This document shows, piece by piece, positions 1 to 9,398 of a DNA stretch of 64,000 nt. Both the position numbers and the translations under genes were made by a program. The stretch is taken from the NCBI RefSeq assembly GCF_032852305.1, contig NZ_CP136594.1:1649501-1713500 (forward strand), written 5' to 3'. Numbering within the stretch: the stretch's first letter is position 1; each line of letters begins with the position of its first letter. Origin of the DNA: Parasphingorhabdus sp. SCSIO 66989 (GTDB taxonomy: Bacteria; Pseudomonadota; Alphaproteobacteria; Sphingomonadales; Sphingomonadaceae). The notes below the pieces were generated by a model. It searched no databases and was not told the DNA's origin. It worked only from the letters and a program-made list of their open reading frames with translations.

Positions 1-1217
1 TCGGCGATAATGACAATATCGCGCAGCTCTACTCGGTATTTGCTGGCCCGTCGGTCAACACAAACATTGGAAGCGCCTTCCTCAATGCCAATTACCGCTT
101 TGGCTATGCCTCGCTCGAAACAGATAACAACATCGCGATTGCGCCGGGCCAGCCGCAGCTTGACGTGTTTGATGAAAGCACCAGTCATTTTGCCAATGCG
201 ACTATTGGCCAATTGGCGACCAATAGCATCTTGCCATTTGGCTGGACGATAAGCGGCGGCTATCGCCGTGAGGACACTACGCAGTTGGATCAGCGTTTCG
301 AGGACGCCTTTGTCCGTGGTGACATCACTGTTCCCCTGTCACCGACTTTCGCGCTTGTCGGCGGCGCTGGCTATGAAGATGTAGAGGTTAGCGAGCGCGA
401 TGCCTTACGTGACGATGATGGAACGCCGCTTGTCGGCGCCGATGGACGCATCATCACCGATCCGGACTCGCCGCGTCTGCTTTCCTTTGATGCGTCCGGC
501 CTTATCTGGGATGTCGGCGTATTGTGGCGCCCCAGCAGCAGAACCTCGCTCGAGGCGCGCTATGGCCGTCGTTACCAGAGCGAGACCTATTATGGCAATT
601 TCAACTGGCAGGCCAATCGGAACACCGTTTTCAGCGTAAATGTGTTTGATACGGTCGCCGGTTTCGGCGCACGGATTATTGACAATGTTGCGTTGCTGCC
701 GACGCAATTTACCAGTTTCCGCAATCCCATTTCGGGTGACCTTAATGGCTGTGTCATTGGCGGCGAGAATAACCTCTGTCTCAATGACGGCTTGCAATCG
801 GCGGCCTCGTCGCTGTTCCGTTTGCGCGGCGTGAATGCGGTTGTTTCAACCCAATTGAACGGATGGCAGACTGGCCTTGCGCTTGGTTATAACCGCCGCC
901 GCTTCCTCAACTCCGATATTGGGGTATTGGCGGATATTGCGGGCGGGTTGGACGAGAACTATTTCGCCAATTTCTTCGCTACCACCCAGATTGATGCGTC
1001 TTCAGCCTTTAGCGCCAATGTCTATGCCAACTATTTTGACAGCGCTTTTGAAGGGGCAGACGATGTTTTTGCGGTCGGTGCCAATGCCGCCTATTTGCGC
1101 AACCTGACACGACGATTACGCGCGACTGCTGCGGTGGGCCTCGATACTTTTGATGTGGATGGCATTGAGAACCCGCTTACTGCCTCGGCTTTGCTCGGCC
1201 TTCGCTATTCATTCTGA
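1..1217 (+). CDS. XrtA-system outer-membrane beta-barrel protein (TIGR03016-like), 5' partial
   Basis: The reading frame is open from base 3 to the stop at 1217, so the start and signal peptide lie upstream of the window. The visible ~404 residues are rich in alternating aromatic and polar strands (for example YGNFNWQ, YNRRRF, FSANVYANYF) and end in LGLRYSF. A terminal phenylalanine of this kind is typical of outer-membrane beta-barrels. It sits 33 bp upstream of the XrtA-associated ATPase gene. In exosortase-A exopolysaccharide loci that place is usually held by the uncharacterised PEP-CTERM-associated family TIGR03016, and I assign it there by context plus the barrel-like composition. A role in polysaccharide export or surface anchoring is inference. 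Confidence 0.7.
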   Translation, partial: GDNDNIAQLYSVFAGPSVNTNIGSAFLNANYRFGYASLETDNNIAIAPGQPQLDVFDESTSHFANATIGQLATNSILPFGWTISGGYRREDTTQLDQRFEDAFVRGDITVPLSPTFALVGGAGYEDVEVSERDALRDDDGTPLVGADGRIITDPDSPRLLSFDASGLIWDVGVLWRPSSRTSLEARYGRRYQSETYYGNFNWQANRNTVFSVNVFDTVAGFGARIIDNVALLPTQFTSFRNPISGDLNGCVIGGENNLCLNDGLQSAASSLFRLRGVNAVVSTQLNGWQTGLALGYNRRRFLNSDIGVLADIAGGLDENYFANFFATTQIDASSAFSANVYANYFDSAFEGADDVFAVGANAAYLRNLTRRLRATAAVGLDTFDVDGIENPLTASALLGLRYSF

Positions 1218-1250
1218 CACCGGTACGACCGGCACTGGAGGAGACAGGAA

Positions 1251-2483
1251 ATGTATGAGAGCTATTATGGACTGGACGCGCGTCCGTTCCAGCTAACGCC
1301 TGATCCACAATATTATTTTGACAGCCGCACCCATCGCAAAGCCTTGTCCTATCTTGGCTATGGTCTGGCGCAAGGTGAGGGTTTTATCGTCATCACTGGC
1401 GAAGTCGGTGCAGGCAAGACGACTTTGGTCGGCCATTTGATGGAAACCATTGACCGCGACCGGTTGCACGCAGCGCAGATTGTCACCAGCCAACTTTCGA
1501 GCGAAGATCTGCTGCGTCTGACGGCGGAACAGTTTGGTGTGCCGAGCCAGGGTATTGAGAAAGCCGCTTTGCTGCGCGCGCTGGAGAGCCATTTTCAGGC
1601 TGAGGCGCGTGCTGGCCGACGCTGTCTGTTGATCGTTGATGAAGCGCAAAATTTGGACCGGACCGCGCTTGAGCAATTGCGGATGCTGTCTAATTTTCAG
1701 CTTGGTAGTCAGGCTCTGTTGCAGATTTTTCTGCTCGGCCAGCCCGAGTTTCGCGATATGTTGCGTAGCGACCCTTCCGTCGAACAGCTGCGCCAGAGGA
1801 TCATTGCCACGCATCATTTAGAAGGCATGCATGCCGATGAAGTGCGGCCCTATATCGCACACCGTCTCGCACGTGCCGGTGGAGACGGTCGCCCGACATT
1901 CAGCGATGCCGCGATAGCCGAGATTGCCAAAGCCACTGAGGGTATTCCGCGTTCACTTAACCGGCTTATGAGCCGCATATTGCTTATGGGAGCCATTGAG
2001 CAGGTGGATCATATTGATGCGGCGCTGGTCGAGCAGGTGTTGGCCGACCTGGCCGAGGATCTGCCGGTGACTATGACCGAACCGATCGAAGCGCTGCAGC
2101 AGCCTGAGGTGAGCGAAGCCGATGCCGATGAGCAGGCGGAGCCGATGCAGGTTGCCCAGTCAGTGCTTCAGGCAGCATCCTATGCGCCGGAGGAGGCGCT
2201 GGCTGCCAATGATGCTACAGATGCGGACACCGCAACATTGGAGCAACAAGAGGTAGAAGCCGAGTCAGAATTGGAGCAACAACAGATAGAAGCCGAGTCA
2301 GAGCCGGAACAAGAAGCGCCCGAGCCGGTGATTGATCCCGCTCAGTATCGCGCGGCGCTTGATCGTGTGGCAGCCTTGGAGGCGCGTATGGTGGAGCAGG
2401 AACGATCACTGCGCGATCTGCTTATCCGTCTTGTCCGCTGGGTTGAGAGCGAACAGCCAGATAATCGCCGCGACGCCGCCTGA
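1251..2483 (+). CDS. XrtA-associated ExeA-like AAA ATPase
   Basis: A 410-residue P-loop ATPase of the ExeA/GspA type, matching the exosortase-A-associated family TIGR03015. Walker A is GEVGAGKT at residues 50-57, and Walker B is LLIVDEAQ with D130/E131. The N-terminus (YESYYGLDARPF) is the conserved family opening. After the AAA domain (to about residue 270) comes an acidic Glu/Gln/Ala-rich stretch (about 280-360) with an imperfect EQQxxEAESE repeat, then a short predicted coiled coil. The low-complexity tail is probably a flexible linker. GGAG lies just before the ATG. In this cluster it is thought to energise or organise polysaccharide export or surface display, but its biochemical role is unproven. 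Confidence 0.88.
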   Translation: MYESYYGLDARPFQLTPDPQYYFDSRTHRKALSYLGYGLAQGEGFIVITGEVGAGKTTLVGHLMETIDRDRLHAAQIVTSQLSSEDLLRLTAEQFGVPSQGIEKAALLRALESHFQAEARAGRRCLLIVDEAQNLDRTALEQLRMLSNFQLGSQALLQIFLLGQPEFRDMLRSDPSVEQLRQRIIATHHLEGMHADEVRPYIAHRLARAGGDGRPTFSDAAIAEIAKATEGIPRSLNRLMSRILLMGAIEQVDHIDAALVEQVLADLAEDLPVTMTEPIEALQQPEVSEADADEQAEPMQVAQSVLQAASYAPEEALAANDATDADTATLEQQEVEAESELEQQQIEAESEPEQEAPEPVIDPAQYRAALDRVAALEARMVEQERSLRDLLIRLVRWVESEQPDNRRDAA

Positions 2484-2498
2484 TCAGGAAAGACCTTT

Positions 2499-3386
2499 AT
2501 GCTCCACCAACCGGAAATTGTGCCCAAGCCGAAGGACAGGGGCCATATTCCCAATGGCCTGTCCGTCGATATTGAGGACTGGTTTCAGGTCGGTGCGTTT
2601 GAGAATGTGATTGATCCGGCCGATTGGGATAGTTTTCAGCATCGGGTTGAGGGCAATACCGATGCGGTGATCGCGCTGTTTGCCGAGGCTGATGTCAAGG
2701 CGACATTCTTCATTCTCGGTTGGGTGGCCGAGCGCTATCCTGCGCTGATCCGGCGTATCGCCGATGCCGGGCATGAAGTGGCCAGCCATGGCTGGGCGCA
2801 TGGCCGGGTGTTCAACATGGATGCCAAGGCTTTTGCTGCCGATATCAGTAAGACCCGCGCGGTTTTGCAGGATGCCAGCGGTCAGCAAGTCACCGGCTAT
2901 CGCGCGCCGAGCTTTTCTATCGATCAGCGCACACCCTTTGCGCATCAGATACTTGCCGAGCATGGCTATGACTATTCCTCAAGCGTGGCTCCGGTGGTGC
3001 ATGACCATTATGGCTGGGCCGAAGCGCCGCGCTTTGCCTATCGCCCGATTGCGGACTCGCCGTTGATCGAGCTGCCGGTGACCACAGTCCGGCTCAATGG
3101 CCGCAACTTTGCTGCTGGCGGTGGCGGGTTTTTCCGGGTGTTCCCTTATGCGCTGTCGCGCTGGGCGATTAATCGTGTGAATAGTGTCGATCAGGAACCG
3201 GCGATCTTCTACTTTCACCCCTGGGAAATTGACCCCGATCAGCCACGGGTCAAGGCCGCGCCGCTGAAGTCACGCTTGCGGCACTATAGCCGCCTAGAGG
3301 CGATGGCGGGCAAACTGCGCCGTTTGACAAATGACTTTAGCTGGGACCGTATCGATACATTGGCCGCACTGCGTGTGCCGCAATGA
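2499..3386 (+). CDS. XrtA-system polysaccharide deacetylase
   Basis: A 295-residue carbohydrate esterase family 4 (NodB-like) protein of the PEP-CTERM-associated type (TIGR03006). The catalytic and metal-binding motifs are visible: LSVDIEDWF at residues 21-29 (D24, D27) and the H-x4-H metal ligands in ASHGWAHG (H96, H101), followed by YRAPSFS and FYFHPWEI. It is expected to remove N-acetyl groups from amino sugars in the exopolysaccharide or its lipid-linked precursor. No signal peptide is evident, as usual for this subfamily. It starts 15 bp after the ATPase and its stop overlaps the next start by 4 bp (ATGA), so it is translationally coupled in the operon. Confidence 0.9.
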   Translation: MLHQPEIVPKPKDRGHIPNGLSVDIEDWFQVGAFENVIDPADWDSFQHRVEGNTDAVIALFAEADVKATFFILGWVAERYPALIRRIADAGHEVASHGWAHGRVFNMDAKAFAADISKTRAVLQDASGQQVTGYRAPSFSIDQRTPFAHQILAEHGYDYSSSVAPVVHDHYGWAEAPRFAYRPIADSPLIELPVTTVRLNGRNFAAGGGGFFRVFPYALSRWAINRVNSVDQEPAIFYFHPWEIDPDQPRVKAAPLKSRLRHYSRLEAMAGKLRRLTNDFSWDRIDTLAALRVPQ

Positions 3387-4489
3387 ATATGGCCTTTGAC
3401 CACAGCCTGAATGCGACCTCGCCTTGCTCCGTGGAAACGGTGCGCGCTGATGATGCAAAGGCCCGCGAACCATGGGTGGACTATGTCAACCGCCATGATG
3501 CTGCCACGGCATTTCACCGGCTTGAATGGATTGACGCGATTAGCGAAGCCACCGGCCATGAAAGTGTTTTGCTGATAGCGCGCGATACGGCAGGTGCTGC
3601 TGTCCGCGGTATATTGCCTTGCCATCTTATCCATTCCTCACTTTTTGGCCGCGCTCTGGTGTCTTGCGGTTTTGCAGTGGATGGCGGCGTTTTGGCGGAT
3701 GATGCCATTGCTGGGGAGGCGTTGACCGATGCCATGTGGCAGATCGCGGAACAACGCAGTTGCCCCACGGTGGAGTTGCGCGGTGGAATGATGCCTGTGC
3801 AGCCGGAGTGGCATTGCAATAGTGAGAGCTATCTTGGCTTTGCCCGCGATCTTGCCGCTGATGATGAAGCTGAACTGCTCGCCATTCCGCGTAAACAACG
3901 TGCCGAAGTGCGCAAGGCGCTCAAACTGCAAGAGACAGGCGATCTAAGCGTCGAAACCGGCTCTTCCGAACGTGACCGTGACTGGCATTATCGTGTCTAT
4001 AGCGAGAGTGTACGCAATCTCGGCACGCCGGTATTCCCGCGCGCGCTGTTTTCCTGGGTGCTCGATCATTTTGGTGAAGATGCCGATATCCTCACGGTGC
4101 TGCACCAGGGCGAACCGGTTGCTTCGGTGCTCAGCCTTTATCATCGCGGCACGGTCATGCCCTATTGGGGCGGCGGGGTATGGCAGGCGCGGCAACTGCG
4201 CGCCAATGATCTGATGTATTATGCGTTGATGAACCATGCGCGGGAGCGGGGTTGCAGCCGTTTCGACTTTGGCCGTTCCAAGACTGGAACCGGCGCTGCT
4301 GCATTCAAAAAGAATTGGGGCTTTGAAGGCCAGCCGCTGCATTATGCAACCCGCACCGCCGATGGCGCGGCGCCTCGCGATGTCAATCCGCTAAGCCCGA
4401 AATATCAGGCGCGGATCGGGCTGTGGCAGAAGCTGCCGCTCTCTGTCGCCAATCGGCTCGGTCCGTTGATCGCCAAGGGTCTGGGGTAG
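3383..4489 (+). CDS. FemAB-family XrtA-associated protein
   Basis: A 368-residue protein of the FemAB/GNAT-like acyl- or peptidyl-transferase superfamily found in exosortase-A loci (TIGR03019). Family features include the FHRLEWIDAI segment near residue 46, the RKQRAEVRKAL stretch near residue 170, and the C-terminal YYALMNHARERG, FDFGRSK and FKKNWGFE blocks that typify the second acetyltransferase-like domain. FemAB relatives transfer amino acids from aminoacyl-tRNA to peptidoglycan precursors. For this subfamily the substrate is unknown, and modification of the exopolysaccharide is an inference from context. Its ATG overlaps the deacetylase stop (ATGA), indicating coupled translation. Confidence 0.87.
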   Translation: MNMAFDHSLNATSPCSVETVRADDAKAREPWVDYVNRHDAATAFHRLEWIDAISEATGHESVLLIARDTAGAAVRGILPCHLIHSSLFGRALVSCGFAVDGGVLADDAIAGEALTDAMWQIAEQRSCPTVELRGGMMPVQPEWHCNSESYLGFARDLAADDEAELLAIPRKQRAEVRKALKLQETGDLSVETGSSERDRDWHYRVYSESVRNLGTPVFPRALFSWVLDHFGEDADILTVLHQGEPVASVLSLYHRGTVMPYWGGGVWQARQLRANDLMYYALMNHARERGCSRFDFGRSKTGTGAAAFKKNWGFEGQPLHYATRTADGAAPRDVNPLSPKYQARIGLWQKLPLSVANRLGPLIAKGLG

Positions 4490-4497
4490 GGCAAGAC

Positions 4498-5739
4498 ATG
4501 GCGGCCATTCTCTATCTTGCCCATCGCATCCCCTTTCCGCCGGATCGCGGTGACAAAATTCGTTCCTTCCATATGCTGCAAGCCCTGGCGCGGCTTGCTC
4601 CGGTGCATGTCGCCTGTTTTGCCGATAATCTTGATGAGTTGGCGCATCAGAACGAACTCGCCGCCTTGGCACAAACGCATTGCGTGGTGCAGCGGACCAA
4701 GTCGATGGCGCTGGCGGGTGTAGAAGCGATACTAAAGGGTAAGCCCGTTTCGCTCACCGCCTTCCATCATCAGGCACTGGCCGACTATGTCGCGCGCACA
4801 ATCGATGCGCAGGATATCAGCACAATCTTCTGTTTCTCCGGCCAGATGGGGCAATATATCCCGGCAGACTTTCAGGGCCGTATCGTTCTCGATCTGGTCG
4901 ATGTCGATTCGATGAAATTTGAAAGCTATGCCGAAACCAGCAGTAGCGCGATGGCCTATATTTATCGCCGAGAAGGGCGCATGCTATCGCAGTTTGAACA
5001 CCGTATGGCGGACCGCGCCGATGTGGTTTCTCTGGTTAGCGAGAATGAGGCCAATCTATTCCGCCGGCGTATGGCGGCGGATGGCCATGCCGCGGCTGAT
5101 CATATCCGCAGCATTGCCAATGGTATTGATTGCGTCCGCTATGACCCGCACCATGATGACCTGACCAAAGCTGTCAGTGCGACCGTTGCGGAGCATGATA
5201 TCATCTTCACCGGGCAAATGGATTATCCACCCAATGTCGACGCGGTGACGCATTTTGCCGCGCATGTGATGCCTGCTGTTGTTACCGCCGTTCCTGGCGC
5301 GCGCTTTATCATCGCCGGACGCAGCCCGACCGATGCGGTGCGGGCCTTGCATAATGCAAAAAATATCATCGTCACTGGCGAGGTGGAAGATATCCGCACC
5401 TGGCTCAATCAGGCGGCGATAGCGGTGGCACCGCTGATGATCGCGCGCGGTGTACAGAATAAGGTGCTGGAAGCGATGGCGATGGAAAAGTCGGTTGTTG
5501 TTTCGCCCGAAGCAGCCACCGGAATTGATGCTGTCAATGGCACGCATTTTGTCGTTGCCGAGGATAATGCCAGCTTTGTTGCCGTGTGCGTTGATCTGTT
5601 GAGAGACAAAGGCAAAGCCAGAGCTATGGGCACTGCCGCACGCCGCTATGTGCAGGATACGATGAGTTGGCAGGCGCAGTTGGAGGGGCTGGACACAATC
5701 GTCTTTGGCGAAGACGTCAGCATAAGTGATGCCGCATGA
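4498..5739 (+). CDS. XrtA-system glycosyltransferase (TIGR03087 type)
   Basis: A GT4-like glycosyltransferase of 413 residues, matching the exosortase-associated family TIGR03087. I chose the ATG at 4498 because it gives the conserved opening LYLAHRIPFPPDRGDKIRS. The open frame extends upstream into the femAB gene but without homology. Sugar-nucleotide-binding features of the C-terminal Rossmann domain are visible: IIFTGQMDYPPN, ARFIIAGRSP, and the acidic patch of VQNKVLEAMAMEKSVV. It probably adds a sugar to the lipid-linked repeat unit at the cytoplasmic face. It starts 8 bp after the femAB stop and overlaps the exosortase gene by 4 bp (ATGA). Confidence 0.9.
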   Translation: MAAILYLAHRIPFPPDRGDKIRSFHMLQALARLAPVHVACFADNLDELAHQNELAALAQTHCVVQRTKSMALAGVEAILKGKPVSLTAFHHQALADYVARTIDAQDISTIFCFSGQMGQYIPADFQGRIVLDLVDVDSMKFESYAETSSSAMAYIYRREGRMLSQFEHRMADRADVVSLVSENEANLFRRRMAADGHAAADHIRSIANGIDCVRYDPHHDDLTKAVSATVAEHDIIFTGQMDYPPNVDAVTHFAAHVMPAVVTAVPGARFIIAGRSPTDAVRALHNAKNIIVTGEVEDIRTWLNQAAIAVAPLMIARGVQNKVLEAMAMEKSVVVSPEAATGIDAVNGTHFVVAEDNASFVAVCVDLLRDKGKARAMGTAARRYVQDTMSWQAQLEGLDTIVFGEDVSISDAA

Positions 5740-7313
5740 GTGCGCTCTCTCATCCTGATAGTGGCTCTGCGGCAAAGGGCCGAGCCGATCCATCCGAAGC
5801 TGATGCAAAGGCGGCAAGTTGGTCGCCACCATGGCGGATCGCCTTTCAGCAGCTTGGCCTGTTAGCGCTGTTGCTGGTGGTGCTGTTCTGGCGCGACCTG
5901 AGCGATATGGCGCTGATCTGGTGGGATGTTTCGACCTATAACCATATCCTGTTGATCCCGCTCATTCTCGGCTGGCTGGTGTGGCAGCGCTCGGATGCCT
6001 TGCGCCAGACAGCACCCGGTTATGCACCGCTGGCTTTGCTTTGGGTCGGGCTGAGCGCGCTGGTCTGGCTGCTTGGCGAGGCATCAGGCACCGCGCTGCT
6101 GCGCCATGGCGCGCTGGTGGTGATGGTACAGGGCGCAGTCGTCGCGCTGCTCGGCTGGCGCGCGGGCAAGATATTGTGGTTCCCGCTCTTCTACGGCTTC
6201 TTTCTCGTGCCGGTTGGCGAAGAAATTGTCCCGTTTTTGCAGACGATTACTGCCGATATGTCGATGGTGCTGTTAAGCTGGGTCGGAATCCCGGCTTTCC
6301 GCGAAGGCGTGTTTATCTCCACACCCACCGGCTATTTTGAGGTCGCCGAAGCCTGCTCCGGCGTCAAATTCCTGATCGCGATGATCGCTTATGGGGTTTT
6401 GGTCGCGCATCTGTGCTTTGAACGCTGGAGCCGCCGCATCATCTTCCTCGCCGCCTGTGTCATCCTGCCGATCATCGCCAATGGCATCCGCGCCTGGGGC
6501 ACGATTGCCATCGCGCATTATTATGGCCTGGATTTCGCGGTCGGCTTTGACCATGTGTTCTATGGCTGGTTCTTCTTCGCGCTGGTGATGATCATCATCA
6601 TGGGCGTGGCATGGCCGTTTTTCGATCGCGCCATCGATGCGCCTTTTGTGACTGGTCAGGACAAGGCTGCTACGGCTGATACTGCGCGCCGTTGGATGGC
6701 TCCCGCCGTTTTGATACTGACCGTATTGCTGGTCGCGCCTGTGGGCTGGTCTCTGGTGATGGCTAATGCCCGAGCAGAGATTGCCGAAAGCATTACCCTG
6801 CCGAAAATCCCAGAATGGCAGCAGGTTGAATATGCCCCGCGCGCTGATTGGTCGCCGCAGCAAAAGGGTGCAGCGCACATATTGCTGGGCAGCTATAGTG
6901 ATACCGAAGGCACCAAGGTTGATCTGTTCTTCGCGCTCTATGACCGCCAGGCCGAGGGCGAAGAACTGATCGGCTATGGCCAGGGCGCGCATGATCCGGC
7001 GAGTGACTGGGCCTGGACCGCCAACGGCGAAACGACACAAGGCCTTGCCAGCCAGCGACTGGTTGCGCCCGGCCCGATGGTGCGCGATGCGGTGACGCTC
7101 TATGTCTATGGCGATCTGACAACGCAAAGCGCCAGCGGCATCAAGCTGGCCATGCTGGGAGACCGCCTGCTCGGCAGCCAGAAGCGAGCCGGGGTACTGA
7201 TTGTTTCAGCAGAAGCGGTGGAAGAAGCCGATGCTGCCCAAGCGGTGGAGCGCTTTATAACCGAGGCGGGCCCGCTTGACAGTCTGGCACTCACCATTGC
7301 ATCGGGCGAATAA
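5736..7313 (+). CDS. xrtA: Exosortase A fused to EpsI domain
   Basis: A 525-residue membrane protein. Residues ~35-310 are the exosortase domain with about eight hydrophobic segments. The transpeptidase-type triad is visible: Cys207 in EACSGVKFL, Arg252 in NGIRAW and His273 in FDHVFYGW. Residues ~320-525 form an EpsI-type periplasmic domain anchored by a further transmembrane helix. Exosortase A recognises PEP-CTERM tails on exported proteins, cleaves them and probably joins them to a surface anchor. The fusion to EpsI is common in proteobacterial XrtA. No PEP-CTERM substrate gene is recognisable in this window, so substrates must be encoded elsewhere. Translation is coupled to the preceding glycosyltransferase. 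Confidence 0.93.
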   Translation: MSALSHPDSGSAAKGRADPSEADAKAASWSPPWRIAFQQLGLLALLLVVLFWRDLSDMALIWWDVSTYNHILLIPLILGWLVWQRSDALRQTAPGYAPLALLWVGLSALVWLLGEASGTALLRHGALVVMVQGAVVALLGWRAGKILWFPLFYGFFLVPVGEEIVPFLQTITADMSMVLLSWVGIPAFREGVFISTPTGYFEVAEACSGVKFLIAMIAYGVLVAHLCFERWSRRIIFLAACVILPIIANGIRAWGTIAIAHYYGLDFAVGFDHVFYGWFFFALVMIIIMGVAWPFFDRAIDAPFVTGQDKAATADTARRWMAPAVLILTVLLVAPVGWSLVMANARAEIAESITLPKIPEWQQVEYAPRADWSPQQKGAAHILLGSYSDTEGTKVDLFFALYDRQAEGEELIGYGQGAHDPASDWAWTANGETTQGLASQRLVAPGPMVRDAVTLYVYGDLTTQSASGIKLAMLGDRLLGSQKRAGVLIVSAEAVEEADAAQAVERFITEAGPLDSLALTIASGE

Positions 7314-7352
7314 TCTTTTGCTCCGAGATCCCTTAGCCCAGAGACCTTTATC

Positions 7353-9248
7353 ATGTGCGGCATAGCCGGTCTGTTCTATCCCGAAACGCCCAAGCCGGTT
7401 GATCCTGGGCGGGTCCAGCGGATGAGCGACGCCCTGGCGCATCGCGGGCCGGATGGCAGTGGCGTCTGGGTGGATCGCGGCATCGGGCTGGGGCACCGGC
7501 GGCTGGCGATTATCGATCTGGAGGGCGGCGCGCAGCCCATGGCGACGCCCGAGGGGCGCTATCATATCAGCTTCAATGGCGAGATTTATAACTTTGCCGA
7601 GGTCCGCAAAGAGCTGGAAGCGGCGGGCGATGTTTTTGAGACTGACAGCGATACCGAGGTCATTTTGCTGGCTTGGCGGCGCTGGGGTAGGGCGGCGATT
7701 GATCGGCTCAACGGCATGTTCGCCTTCGCCCTTTATGACCGCGAGGAACACAGCCTGACGCTGGTGCGCGACCGACTGGGGGTCAAGCCGCTCTTCTACA
7801 CGCGCCTACCAGATGGCGCGATTGCCTTTGCCTCGGAGCTGAAAGGTCTGCTCGCCAATCCGGCGCTGCGGCGCGTGCCCGATGAGCAAGTGATCGAATC
7901 CTATATGACCTGGGGCTATGTCCCCGACGACCAGTGCATTGTGCGTGGGGTACAGAAGCTTCCCGCCGGGCACAGCATCCGCTTTTCCGCGAGCCAGCCC
8001 GATGGTGCGCTGCACCGCTATTGGGATGTCAGCTTTGCCGAGCGCAGCAGCGCCAAACCCGCCGTGCTTGAGGAGGAACTGCTCGAATTGATGCGCGATG
8101 CGGTGCGGTTGCGCATGATCTCTGACGTGCCGCTCGGCGCGTTTCTCTCCGGCGGTGTCGACAGCTCCAGCGTCGTCGCGCTGATGGCCGAGCGTTCCAA
8201 AAGCGCCGTCACCAGTTGCAGCATCGGTTTTGATGAAGCCTCGCTCGACGAGACCAGCCATGCCCGTGCGGTCGCCAAACGCTTCGCCACCGATCACCAT
8301 GAGGAAATCGTCACCGCTGGCGACTTCGCGCTGATCGACAGGCTGGTGGATCAGTTTGACGAACCCTTTGCCGATGGCTCGGCGCTGCCCACGGCGCAGG
8401 TCTGCGCGCTGGCACGGCGGCACGTCACCGTGGCGCTGTCGGGCGATGGCGCGGATGAAGCCCTGGCCGGTTACCGTCGCCATGTATTCCACCATGGCGA
8501 GGAGAGGGTGCGCAGCCTGTTGCCATTGGGTTTCCGGCAGAGTGTATTCGGCACGCTAGGGCGACTGTATCCCAAGGCCGATTGGGCACCGCGTCCCTTG
8601 CGCGCCAAGACGACCTTGCTCGCGCTCGCCAATGACGGTGATGCGGCCTATGCCGATGCGCTCTCGGTAACAGGCGCGGCGCATCGGCAGGCGCTTTACA
8701 GTCCAGAGCTGGGCAGGGCATTGCAGGGCCATCGCGCCGAGCAGGATATGATCAGCCTGATGCGCCAAGCCCCAGCGCGATCCGGTCTTGATAGGGCGCA
8801 ATATGCCGATCTGAAAGTCTGGCTTCCCGGCGATATCCTGACCAAGGTTGACCGCAGCAGCATGGCCGTCAGCCTTGAGGCGCGCGAGCCGCTGTTGGAT
8901 TATCGCCTGATTGAATTCGCGGCGCGCTTGCCGGAGAAATACCGCATCCAGAGCGGGCAAGGGAAATGGCTGCTGAAGAAAAGCATGGAGCGTTATCTGC
9001 CCGAGGATATTCTCTATCGCCCGAAAATGGGCTTTGTAACGCCGATCAGCCAATGGTTTCGCGGGCCTCTGGCCGATACGGCCCGCGGCATTGCCGATGG
9101 CGATGGACTGGCGCGGACTGGATGGTTTAACGGCAAAGCAATGACCGATATGGCCGAAGCGCATATATCTGGCCGCAGCGATTATGGCCGCACTTTATGG
9201 CAATTGGTGATGCTCGATAAAGCAATGAAAAAGCTGTTTGCGCTTTAA
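7353..9248 (+). CDS. XrtA-associated amidotransferase (asparagine synthase-like)
   Basis: A 631-residue glutamine-hydrolysing asparagine synthase-like enzyme of the exosortase-A-associated type (TIGR03108). The mature N-terminal nucleophile Cys2 (MCGIAGLF) belongs to the class II glutaminase domain (about residues 2-200). The synthetase domain carries the PP-loop SGGVDSS at 266-272, then SGDGADE and the RKPKMGF-like block near the C-terminus. In exopolysaccharide clusters such enzymes probably amidate a uronic acid or a peptide moiety; which one cannot be told from sequence. It follows xrtA by 39 bp, and an intrinsic terminator-like hairpin directly follows its stop, so it is likely the last gene of the operon. 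Confidence 0.9.
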   Translation: MCGIAGLFYPETPKPVDPGRVQRMSDALAHRGPDGSGVWVDRGIGLGHRRLAIIDLEGGAQPMATPEGRYHISFNGEIYNFAEVRKELEAAGDVFETDSDTEVILLAWRRWGRAAIDRLNGMFAFALYDREEHSLTLVRDRLGVKPLFYTRLPDGAIAFASELKGLLANPALRRVPDEQVIESYMTWGYVPDDQCIVRGVQKLPAGHSIRFSASQPDGALHRYWDVSFAERSSAKPAVLEEELLELMRDAVRLRMISDVPLGAFLSGGVDSSSVVALMAERSKSAVTSCSIGFDEASLDETSHARAVAKRFATDHHEEIVTAGDFALIDRLVDQFDEPFADGSALPTAQVCALARRHVTVALSGDGADEALAGYRRHVFHHGEERVRSLLPLGFRQSVFGTLGRLYPKADWAPRPLRAKTTLLALANDGDAAYADALSVTGAAHRQALYSPELGRALQGHRAEQDMISLMRQAPARSGLDRAQYADLKVWLPGDILTKVDRSSMAVSLEAREPLLDYRLIEFAARLPEKYRIQSGQGKWLLKKSMERYLPEDILYRPKMGFVTPISQWFRGPLADTARGIADGDGLARTGWFNGKAMTDMAEAHISGRSDYGRTLWQLVMLDKAMKKLFAL

Positions 9249-9258
9249 AACACCTAAC

Positions 9259-9282
9259 CCCGCGCAAGCGGGAGTATTTTTT
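9259..9282 (+). terminator. Intrinsic terminator after the XrtA operon
   Basis: A stem CCCGC with loop GCAA and returning GCGGG is followed by AGTATTTTTT, starting 10 bp after the amidotransferase stop. The short stem and T-run fit Rho-independent termination of the + strand operon before the convergent truA-fmt genes. Confidence 0.6.
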
Positions 9283-9286
9283 GTTC

Positions 9287-9356
9287 ACACAAAGCCACAA
9301 AGACACAAAGCAGGCATAGAGAGAACACCTTCCTTTGTGCCTTCGTGTCTTTGTGT
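9287..9356. repeat. 70-bp palindromic element, copy 1 (3x8 arms)
   Basis: The left arm is three 8-bp units, ACACAAAG CCACAAAG ACACAAAG (9287-9310). A 22-nt spacer follows, then the inverted arm CTTTGTGC CTTCGTGT CTTTGTGT (9333-9356). The architecture and total length match the copies at 35108, 57297 and 59773. It lies between two convergent genes. This copy uses CACA where the others use CGCA, so it is a diverged member and lacks the outer GC-rich palindrome. Confidence 0.85.
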
Positions 9357-9398
9357 GAGAATGAAAATAGTCTGGCTTCGCCAAACCCTGATTAAGAG

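Noticed and set aside
4423-4497. Upstream start for the XrtA glycosyltransferase
   Set aside because: It lies inside the femAB coding region; the conserved N-terminus starts at 4498.
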